DNA of 64,000 nt from DIGJ01 sp041821315 (GTDB lineage Bacteria > Bacillota > Clostridia > Lachnospirales > Lachnospiraceae): assembly GCA_041821315.1 (NCBI GenBank), contig JBGUEO010000006.1, positions 100,087 through 164,086 of the forward strand, given 5' to 3'. A program made the position numbers and the translations under genes. The notes under the pieces were generated by a model. That model was not told the DNA's origin. It worked only from the letters and a program-made list of their open reading frames with translations, and did not search any database. Below, in pieces: positions 54,489 through 61,072 of this stretch (position 1 is the stretch's first letter; each line of letters begins with the position of its first letter).

Positions 54489-54564
54489 CGACTATAAGCG
54501 GAACGGCCATTTTAAATAATCCGTTTCTTGTTGTTTCGTTTACAAAATCAATTTGTGCGTTCAT
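54484..54564 (-). pseudogene. N-terminal remnant of a MATE-family efflux pump
   Basis: From an ATG at 54564 with AAAGGAAG upstream, the minus strand encodes MNAQIDFVNETTRNGLFKMA followed by VPLIVAILL, which is how many MATE exporters begin. The homology stops at the 3' end of the inverted symporter fragment, and the frame then reads antisense to it. A 6+3+6 palindrome (GAATGA-ATA-TCATTC, 54589-54603) stands upstream, perhaps an old operator. This is a remnant of about 27 codons; the right border of the deletion is approximate. Confidence 0.6.
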
Positions 54565-54629
54565 AATAAGTACTTCCTTTCAATTTGCGAATGAATATCA
54601 TTCATCTGTTGTATCACATCTCATTCTCG

Positions 54630-55385
54630 TTATACAATATGCGACACAACAATCACAACTACTGTACTTATTAATGTTCCAAGCAAATAATATTCTGCAA
54701 AATCTTTTTCTTTTGATATTCGATCATATCGAGCAATCGATTTTGCGGTTAAGACTAAACCAATTGCCGAATATTGCCCAATTGATAAAAATAGTAACAT
54801 GATAATTCTCTCTAGTGTACCAATAAATCTTCCGGCATTTGTATCATTCTTTTTATCTTCTTTGCTGCTATCTGGTTTATAAATCATCAATAATTTTTGA
54901 ATCATAATATTAGCTGGTTTATGTATCACAAATAAAGCAAGAATCCATGATACCGTTGATAATTCTGATATTCCAACAACATAAAAGAAATCCTCGATTA
55001 TTTTCCATTCGCTTATTCGTGAATGACTTCTTACGCCCCAATATGCAATTGCTATTAAACAAACCATATGAAACAATTGATCAATAAAAAATAAATTTCT
55101 CTCAATTACCTGTGTCATCTTCCCTTTCTTCGTAATTTTTAAAAAATACCCATATTTAAAAACATCAATTATCAAATGTAATATAGATGCTAAAACTACC
55201 ATAAATGCAATGTTACATGACATTATCGGGAAACCAATTAACATCATCCCTACCCCATAACACAAACAGTGAATCATAACCCACGTTATACTTTTTTCTT
55301 TTTTTTCAGCCATTTTTCTTGTTTGTATATAAAAATCTCCCAAAATATGACCTAACAAAAGTAAGATAAAATATTCTTTAAACAT
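54630..55385 (-). CDS. DUF3307 multi-pass membrane protein
   Basis: 251 residues with about six membrane segments. The family signature GHILGDFYIQT lies at residues 12-22 (H13, D17, Q21). Further paired acidic/histidine residues are H39, H70-xxx-D74 (HLIID) and D102-Q-xx-H106 (DQLFH), each in or next to a hydrophobic helix, as in membrane-embedded metal-dependent hydrolases such as the YdjM/DUF457 group; that link is my inference. The gene overlaps the end of satD by eight bases and so is co-translated with it. The function is unknown. Confidence 0.8.
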   Translation of the reverse strand: MFKEYFILLLLGHILGDFYIQTRKMAEKKEKSITWVMIHCLCYGVGMMLIGFPIMSCNIAFMVVLASILHLIIDVFKYGYFLKITKKGKMTQVIERNLFFIDQLFHMVCLIAIAYWGVRSHSRISEWKIIEDFFYVVGISELSTVSWILALFVIHKPANIMIQKLLMIYKPDSSKEDKKNDTNAGRFIGTLERIIMLLFLSIGQYSAIGLVLTAKSIARYDRISKEKDFAEYYLLGTLISTVVVIVVSHIV

Positions 55386-56064
55386 CTTCCCTCCTTACCT
55401 CTTCAAGTGCCTTTTCTATCGTATCTAAGGCATCCTTATACGCATAGTATTTTCCAGTTGCAAGTATTCCTTGTACTGTCGGTTGCTTTATATTTAATCG
55501 TTTTGCTACCTCTACCTGACTATCTTGATTTTCAAGCATATCCCATATTACTTCACGTTGCCGATCACTCCATGCCACTTTAATAACCGTTAACAATGAT
55601 AGGATGGTATTAAGCATTATCGTTGTTCCTTGATTTTTTCCATCAACCTCAAATCTGATATCACTCGCGCCCGTTTGCTTTCTTTTTTCATTTTCTTTTA
55701 AATATTCGATTGCATCTCTTGCTTTATAATACCCTGGTCCATCTGCTCCGATTGCCATATCATGATTAATATCTGTTGTAATTTCACCTATACCCACGCC
55801 AAATCTTATTTTTACAGGATACATTCTTCGTTCGATTTCCGATATGATTTTCATCGTATTCGCTCCACTTGATAGCAAACCTTGGAACTCATCACCCAAT
55901 GTAATTATAAACTTTGCTGATATATCATTCCTATATTTTCCGTTTATTTCATTTAAAGTTGTTTTTAGTTTTTCTTGAATCTGATTTCGATCTTTAATAC
56001 TTTTAGATTCTTTCATATCTCCTATGATTGCTATATATGGCTTGAAAAAGAAGAGAAAAAACAT
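55378..56064 (-). CDS. SatD-family protein: cyclase-like domain with C-terminal HTH
   Basis: 228 residues from the ATG at 56064, behind AGGAGGTATCGAT; the longer frame (to 56121) lacks a site and covers the promoter. N-terminal domain about 8-125: IAIIGDMKESKSI (D16), FIITLGDEFQGLL (D58), RFGVGIGEITT and KARDAIEYL. This order of Asp-strand, Gly-Asp-Glu-Phe hairpin and Gly-rich strand resembles the class III nucleotidyl cyclase/GGDEF palm fold (inference). Residues about 168-205 form an HTH (QREVIWDMLENQDSQVEVA, then KRLNIKQPTVQGIL). SatD was named in a Streptococcus acid-tolerance operon; its biochemistry is unknown to me. A palindrome in the promoter suggests autoregulation. Confidence 0.8.
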   Translation of the reverse strand: MFFLFFFKPYIAIIGDMKESKSIKDRNQIQEKLKTTLNEINGKYRNDISAKFIITLGDEFQGLLSSGANTMKIISEIERRMYPVKIRFGVGIGEITTDINHDMAIGADGPGYYKARDAIEYLKENEKRKQTGASDIRFEVDGKNQGTTIMLNTILSLLTVIKVAWSDRQREVIWDMLENQDSQVEVAKRLNIKQPTVQGILATGKYYAYKDALDTIEKALEEVRREDV

Positions 56065-56092
56065 ATCGATACCTCCTACTCTTAATAGATCT

Positions 56093-56121
56093 ATTATATA
56101 GCCACGCAAAGCTATATTCAA
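56093..56121 (-). promoter_or_regulatory. Sigma-A promoter of satD with a palindrome in its spacer
   Basis: Read leftward: TTGAAT at 56121-56116, a 17-bp spacer, TATAAT at 56098-56093. The inverted repeat ATATAGC-8 bp-GCTATAT (56096-56102 and 56111-56117) fills the spacer and touches both hexamers. A binding protein there would exclude RNA polymerase. Confidence 0.7.
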
Positions 56122-56148
56122 CCATTATTTGTACCAGAGGCTATATTC
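56111..56148 (-). repeat. Direct repeat GCTATATTC upstream of satD
   Basis: GCTATATTC (+ strand) occurs at 56111-56119 and 56140-56148, 29 bp apart. The first copy is also an arm of the promoter palindrome, so the second may be an auxiliary half-site for the same regulator, perhaps the SatD HTH. Confidence 0.5.
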
Positions 56149-56233
56149 ACTATCCCTTGCTTGTTTTATATCACCTATATCCAACATAAATCCGATGCAT
56201 ATTCCTTCACTTCCTTTAACATGAGTATATTAG

Positions 56234-56788
56234 CTATCTTTCTGATGCTAACATGGCATAATAGCATGCATCACATATTCCTTGATTATTCCAATCTGCC
56301 ATTCTAAGAGTCCCCTCATATTTCATTCCACATTTTTTCATAACAGCACCTGAATTGAAATTTCTAGGATCATGTCTTGACTCAATACGTTTTAATCCCA
56401 CTTGATCAAACAGGTAATCCATAACTGACTTAAGGGCTTCTGAAGTAATACCTTTATGCCAATATTTTCTGCCTATGCAATAGCCAATATGAGCCATCCC
56501 AATATTATCATCATAATGTGTTACCCCTATTGTTCCAATCGGTTCAAAATTGCTTTCTTTAAAAACAATTGCCCATTGATAAAATTCTTTATTTTCATAG
56601 GAATTTATCCAGTCTCTTACTACGCTTTCGCTCACTGTAACAGAGTCATGTGCAGGCCACATAAGATACTTTGTTACCTCTAAGTCAGACGCCCAATTAT
56701 TATACATAGCTTGTGCATCTCCAAGTATAACTTTTCGAAGCAATAATCTCTTTGTTTCTATAGTTACCGTTCCTTTATGATTCATCAT
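56234..56788 (-). CDS. GNAT-family N-acetyltransferase, RimJ/RimL type
   Basis: 184 residues beginning with the RimJ/RimL-like TIETKRLLLRKVILGDAQAMYNNW. The acetyl-CoA loop is HIGYCIGRKYWHKGITSEALKSVMDYLFDQV (GYxIxxxxWxKGxxTEA), and the end RIESRHDPRNFNSGAVMKKCGMKYEG is standard for this subfamily. Targets may be ribosomal protein N-termini or small molecules. It is monocistronic. Confidence 0.9.
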   Translation of the reverse strand: MMNHKGTVTIETKRLLLRKVILGDAQAMYNNWASDLEVTKYLMWPAHDSVTVSESVVRDWINSYENKEFYQWAIVFKESNFEPIGTIGVTHYDDNIGMAHIGYCIGRKYWHKGITSEALKSVMDYLFDQVGLKRIESRHDPRNFNSGAVMKKCGMKYEGTLRMADWNNQGICDACYYAMLASER

Positions 56789-56896
56789 TCATCATCCTCC
56801 GCTGATTTCACTTATTCTCTGCTCTCTGTTAGAAGGCTTTCATAATTTCTACGTCGCCCGTTGCTCTTAATATCCCCATTACATTGAAATGTGTCG

Positions 56897-57709
56897 TTAA
56901 AACTCCATAACCAAGCCAACATATAGTTGATGAACAATTTCTCCCAACTCCTCCTTCAAAATTTCAAATGACCGTTTTCCTGTGCAATGCCCCGTATAAA
57001 CAGCCTCTATTCCTGTCATTTTAATTTTTCTCGCAAGCTCTCTGACTTCAGCTTTTGATTTATTATAAATATGAAAACCACCAATCAAAGCTTTAATTCT
57101 TTTATCAGGATAGGTCGCGGCAACTTCATTAATAATAGTATCTGCTCCGCCATGAGAACAACTATTAAAAATAATAAGGCCTGATGATGTTTCAAAAACA
57201 AGACTTTGCTCATGAGAAAAATCATCCGGTTTCCAACCACTTTCATTCCGTATGTACATCCTGTTTTTCTTACCAATTGCTGAAAGTCCCTCTGTCTTAT
57301 GTGGAATCAATGATGCCCCGGGAAACAAAGTATAATCTCCCTTTGCATAAACAATGCGCTCACTATATTCATCCAGAATGTTCAAAGGAACGCCTATATA
57401 TTTATGAATAAACCACATTTTCATATAGCAATTTTCTCCACACCCATACCGCAGATAAAACTTTGCCGTATCATTTGTCTCAAAAAAATCTTTCATACCA
57501 TTTGCATGGTCATAATGTGCATGAGACAAAATAGCATAATCGGTATTTTGAATGTCTATTCCAAGTTTTTTTGCATTTTCCAAAAAAAGTCCTGATGCAC
57601 CCGTATCAAGCAATATGTTATTATCTTCATACTCAATATTTATACATAATCCCCATTCTCCAGCTATATTCTCTTTTGAAATGTTATCCACAACTACGGT
57701 AGCTTTCAT
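56897..57709 (-). CDS. Metallo-beta-lactamase-fold hydrolase
   Basis: 270 residues from the ATG at 57709 (GGAG nine bases upstream); an ATG at 57730 opens the frame earlier. Metal motif SHAHYDHANGM (HxHxDH), preceded by NILLDTGASGLFLENAKKLGID, followed by FNSCSHGG and LIGGFHIYNKS and YTGHCTGK with further metal ligands. The pattern is like the archaeal/bacterial group annotated as dihydropterin aminobenzene phosphate synthase-like MBL proteins; the substrate is unknown. Confidence 0.85.
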   Translation of the reverse strand: MKATVVVDNISKENIAGEWGLCINIEYEDNNILLDTGASGLFLENAKKLGIDIQNTDYAILSHAHYDHANGMKDFFETNDTAKFYLRYGCGENCYMKMWFIHKYIGVPLNILDEYSERIVYAKGDYTLFPGASLIPHKTEGLSAIGKKNRMYIRNESGWKPDDFSHEQSLVFETSSGLIIFNSCSHGGADTIINEVAATYPDKRIKALIGGFHIYNKSKAEVRELARKIKMTGIEAVYTGHCTGKRSFEILKEELGEIVHQLYVGLVMEF

Positions 57710-57730
57710 AATAAGATTCTCCTTTTCCAT

Positions 57731-57991
57731 TCCATCTACTTATTTTTACTGATATTCATTCTCTTTTATCTAACTTTTCATAGTGGAAACAATAACACTG
57801 TTTTTCCAAATATGAAATTATGGTATTTACCTTGCTTAACCTAATCTTCTATCACAATTTTTTTCTTATTCTACCATATGAATATTTATTTTTCAATGAA
57901 TCATATGGGGGTATCGCCGCTTATCTGCTGTCCCACAGAGTAAGATTTATAGCATCCGCCTACATTTCAATGTTTTTTATCCACTACTGAC
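57731..57991. other. Non-coding stretch upstream of the metallo-beta-lactamase-fold gene
   Basis: AT-rich DNA without a supported gene; short open frames have no ribosome binding sites. A GC-richer patch at about 57905-57990 differs from the rest and may be the debris of an older gene, but I recognise no protein in it. It is bounded on the right by the long inverted repeat. Confidence 0.4.
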
Positions 57992-58074
57992 AAAAACGGA
58001 GCACGCTTAATACTGAGGGCACTGAAAAACTTGTAGTTTTTCAGTGCCCTCAGTATTAAGCGTGCTCCGTTTTT
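57992..58074. repeat. 39-bp perfect inverted repeat (long hairpin), terminator-like
   Basis: Arms 57992-58030 and 58036-58074 are exact reverse complements over 39 bp with a 5-nt loop (TTGTA). Each arm begins with a run of A or ends in a run of T, so both strands have a terminator-like T-tract. It lies 11 bp beyond the stop of the MerR-type gene and would end its transcript. The perfect stem is far longer than the other terminators in this window (12-17 bp). Confidence 0.9.
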
Positions 58075-58085
58075 TTTAATATGAT

Positions 58086-58826
58086 TTAGTTCTTACAATA
58101 TTCTTTAATTGCCTCACTCATTAATTGCGCCGTTCCTACTCCAAACTTGTCCATGTTCGCTGTGAATCTTTCATCTGCAACATACATTTGCCCAAGCCCA
58201 GCAAGAATTTCTTTTGTACAATCATAATAGGAATCCGTAATAAACTGCTGCCACCTACTTACTAAGTTCTGTACTTCCTCTACTTTTGGATTTTCTCCCA
58301 AATGATTTGAAAATAGTTTCAAAATTTCATCGGATTGTTTCATTATTACAGCCCAATCCTCTTTTTTGTATTTAGCAGTCTTTTCTTCACTCTGTTTATA
58401 GGCATCCGTACTACCCCACTTGCTTTCTACTTCTTTTGCATATTTTTCCTTTGCCTGTTCAAGCTCACTGCTATCAAATTCATCAAAGTTCATCGTATTA
58501 TCTCCTTTCAAATTAGCATCTAGTAGACTTATCAACTTATCTAACCGCTTTCGCTTTAACTTTAGAAGTTCCCTTTGTCTTTTCAACGCATCTTCCTTTT
58601 TATAATCAGAGGCATTCATAATTTTCATAATCTCTTTCAACGAGAAATCAAGCTCACGATAAAACAAGATCTGCTGTAATTTTTCCATTGCCAATTTATC
58701 ATAATATCTATAACCGGTGTCTAGTACTATTTCGCTTGGCTTAAGCAAACCTATTTCATCATAATAGTGAAGTGTTCTCACACTTACACCTGCTAATTTT
58801 GCTGTTTCACTAATTGAAAATCTCAT
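58086..58826 (-). CDS. MerR-family regulator with TipA-type ligand-binding domain
   Basis: 246 residues from the ATG at 58826 (GGAGG eight bases upstream; TTG at 58841 is the longest frame). MerR HTH: FSISETAKLAGVSVRTLHYYDEIGLLKPS, then TGYRYYDKLAMEKLQQI, dimerisation coiled coil at about 75-110, and the TipAS antibiotic-recognition domain (about 120-246; ESKWGSTDAYKQSEEKTAKY, GENPKVEEVQNLVSRWQQF). TipA-type proteins bind thiopeptides and other drugs and activate their own promoter, which here has the diagnostic 19-bp spacer. Confidence 0.93.
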   Translation of the reverse strand: MRFSISETAKLAGVSVRTLHYYDEIGLLKPSEIVLDTGYRYYDKLAMEKLQQILFYRELDFSLKEIMKIMNASDYKKEDALKRQRELLKLKRKRLDKLISLLDANLKGDNTMNFDEFDSSELEQAKEKYAKEVESKWGSTDAYKQSEEKTAKYKKEDWAVIMKQSDEILKLFSNHLGENPKVEEVQNLVSRWQQFITDSYYDCTKEILAGLGQMYVADERFTANMDKFGVGTAQLMSEAIKEYCKN

Positions 58827-58846
58827 ATGCATCACCTCCAAGAAAG

Positions 58847-58877
58847 ATATTACACTATAACGTTACGTCAGAGTCAA
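58847..58877 (-). promoter_or_regulatory. MerR-type promoter with 19-bp spacer
   Basis: Read leftward: TTGACT at 58877-58872, a 19-bp spacer, TAATAT at 58852-58847. The spacer carries the near-palindrome TGACGTAACGTTA. An over-long 19-bp spacer is the hallmark of MerR-activated promoters, so the gene is probably autoregulated. Confidence 0.75.
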
Positions 58878-58958
58878 CAAGAATTTTAATTGTTTTTGAT
58901 TATTTTAATTATTACTCTATTTAACCATTTTTTTCAATGAAACGGTAAGTTCTGTATT

Positions 58959-59591
58959 TCATTCAATCTTTCCTATTCCTTCCTTGTCAATGTCTACTAC
59001 TTCATCCCAATGTTGCAAAATGTATAATCCAATTATCGGATCATACATGCTTCCTAAATTTTTTTGAATCTGATTATAACAAAATTCAAATGTATACGCT
59101 TTTCGATAGCTGCGATTAGAAGTCATCGCATCAATAGAATCACAGATTGCTATTATTCTCGCACCAACTGGTATCATTTCTCCTTTTAACCCTTGTGGAT
59201 ATCCCGTACCGTCAAAGCGTTCATGATGGTACAATACAATATCTTTTAACTCATTCAAATATTTTGATTTACTCAAAATATCTGCCCCCATCTGTGGGTG
59301 TTTCTTCATCGCTGTCCATTCTTCTTCATTTAATTTATCTGTTTTGTTTAATACACTGTCTGGTACACCTATTTTCCCAATATCGTGTAAATGTGCTGCA
59401 ATATGTATTTCTTCCACATCTGACTCCTTAAAATCAAGCAATCTGCAAACTTTCAATGCCATATCGCTTACTCTCTGCGAATGTCCCGCTGTATAAGGAT
59501 CTTTTGCATCCAATGCTCCTACAATACATTCTATGATTTCATGATAATCGATACAATTTTTATAAAAATTACAATCAGGTCTTATATTCAT
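58959..59591 (-). CDS. HD-GYP domain phosphodiesterase
   Basis: 210 residues, a stand-alone HD-GYP domain. Motifs: DPYTAGHSQRVSDMALKVC, IAAHLHDIGKIGVPDSVLNKTDKL (the HD pair), KKHPQMGADIL, VLYHHERFDGTGYPQGLKG (GYP), and IIAICDSIDAMTSNRSYRK. It should hydrolyse c-di-GMP to GMP. An N-terminal stretch with two cysteines (DCNFYKNC) is short and unassigned. No receiver or sensor domain is attached. Confidence 0.92.
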   Translation of the reverse strand: MNIRPDCNFYKNCIDYHEIIECIVGALDAKDPYTAGHSQRVSDMALKVCRLLDFKESDVEEIHIAAHLHDIGKIGVPDSVLNKTDKLNEEEWTAMKKHPQMGADILSKSKYLNELKDIVLYHHERFDGTGYPQGLKGEMIPVGARIIAICDSIDAMTSNRSYRKAYTFEFCYNQIQKNLGSMYDPIIGLYILQHWDEVVDIDKEGIGKIE

Positions 59592-59676
59592 TTTGTATAT
59601 CCTCCTGTGTCAGTTCTTGTTAGTCCTTACTAACTTCATATATTGTATATCGTTTTAGCAAAAAAAGCAAATATAA

Positions 59677-59714
59677 AAATAGTAGCTAATGGACACTACC
59701 TCTAGCTACTATTT
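59677..59714 (-). terminator. Rho-independent terminator of the ABC exporter operon
   Basis: AAATAGTAGCTA at 59677-59688 pairs perfectly over 12 bp with 59703-59714, loop 14 nt, then TTTTTATATTT on the minus strand. It is eight bases after the permease stop. Confidence 0.85.
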
Positions 59715-59722
59715 CATATTTG

Positions 59723-61072
59723 TTATTCTCTATTTTTTAATACTTCTGCTGGTACCACCTTTTTTAATCTTGCTACCAATAACCTATTAATAGTAAGATA
59801 GCAAAGCATGACTCCTACGTAAATTCCTACATACATTTTCCAGGTAAACGACAAATTCATTCCACACGCAACATTAGAAGCAAAGTAAGGATACATCGAA
59901 TCCATGGCCACTTTAGCCAACGGAATACAGATTGACGCCGATACTGCTACCATAATAAAGTTCCCATCCAGATATAACTTTTTAATTTCTTTTTGCCTAA
60001 ACCCAAATATCTTCATTAGTGATATATTGAATGTGGCGCGGTCTATCATAACTTTCATCATAAGATACATGACTACAATAAATATAATAACCGATATTAA
60101 AACCAAAGCTACAATCATAGATAACATTCTGTTGATAAATACTTCTGCACTCTTAATAATACTATCTCTCGTCGTTGATGCATACAATCTTCCTGCGTCG
60201 ATTTCTAAAGCTTCTGTTGATAGCACAACATTATAGTAATCATCCTCCTTACTAAACAATTCTCTCAGATCATCTATATTCATAAATACCTGAAGTCCAA
60301 CCGAATATGGAACTATTTTTTTAATTGTAAATGCATAATCCATATCGTTAACTTCATCCGTAAGAACCAGATTTTCTCCTAATGATAACTTGAATTTGGT
60401 AGCTACGGACTGCGAAATTGCTACTACATTTTTCCCATCTAATACTTTAAAATTATAATATGGATTATCATGATCAATACCCTTAATAGTGACGTCAAGG
60501 TCATAACCAAACGCCTCTTTCTTTAAAGTTTCCGCATAACAAGCTTCTCCCCCTTTAGGCACTTCACTTGTTGGATATTTATAAGAATACATGTATTCAT
60601 ACATAGTATCTTGGGAATTTTGTATTTTCATATTGTGGCAAATACTATAACAGTCTAGCCCCATCATTAGAATCAGTAATGCGACAAACATACCAAATAC
60701 AACAGTAAGGCTGGTTCTTATTTCTCGAAGGAACTGTCTTATCTGAAATCTTCGAATGAATTTCATTGATCCAAGATTCACATTACTGATTTTACTTTGT
60801 TTCTGTTCATTGCGAATCATAGTTAAAGCTGGCTGTGATAATTTTTTGTTGATAACAAGGAAATTAACTATTACAGCTATCAACGGAGGCATCACTACTC
60901 CATAGAATAATAAATACATTGTATAAACCGGATTTAAGATAGGAAGTGAAAAATAGTCTGTTGTATTCACAAGCTGAACACCTACTCCTGCTGGAGAAAA
61001 TCCAATCGCGGTACCAGCGATTCCTGCAAGTAAAGTAATAAGTACTGGTAACTTAAGATAATGCGTCATCAA
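59723..61072 (-). CDS. FtsX-like ABC permease, C-terminal part (frame-shifted from the upstream part)
   Basis: 449 residues as an open frame, but the first codons (TTG/ATG at 61072/61069) have no ribosome binding site. It starts in the middle of a membrane helix region (THYLKLPVLITLLAGIAGTAIG), continues with a second helix cluster, an extracellular domain (about 150-290) and the FtsX-domain helices at the end (about 305-440, ATFNISLMKIFGFRQKEIKKLYL). Removing one A from the A9 tract at 61076-61084 joins it in frame with the upstream part as EKKQLMTHYLKLP. It is thus best read as the second half of one MacB/FtsX-type permease of about 910 residues. Confidence 0.8.
   Translation of the reverse strand: MMTHYLKLPVLITLLAGIAGTAIGFSPAGVGVQLVNTTDYFSLPILNPVYTMYLLFYGVVMPPLIAVIVNFLVINKKLSQPALTMIRNEQKQSKISNVNLGSMKFIRRFQIRQFLREIRTSLTVVFGMFVALLILMMGLDCYSICHNMKIQNSQDTMYEYMYSYKYPTSEVPKGGEACYAETLKKEAFGYDLDVTIKGIDHDNPYYNFKVLDGKNVVAISQSVATKFKLSLGENLVLTDEVNDMDYAFTIKKIVPYSVGLQVFMNIDDLRELFSKEDDYYNVVLSTEALEIDAGRLYASTTRDSIIKSAEVFINRMLSMIVALVLISVIIFIVVMYLMMKVMIDRATFNISLMKIFGFRQKEIKKLYLDGNFIMVAVSASICIPLAKVAMDSMYPYFASNVACGMNLSFTWKMYVGIYVGVMLCYLTINRLLVARLKKVVPAEVLKNRE

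Noticed and set aside
57904..57990. Possible transposase or gene remnant left of the long inverted repeat
   Set aside because: Translations in all frames were short and gave nothing I recognise, and no terminal repeats or target duplications bound it.
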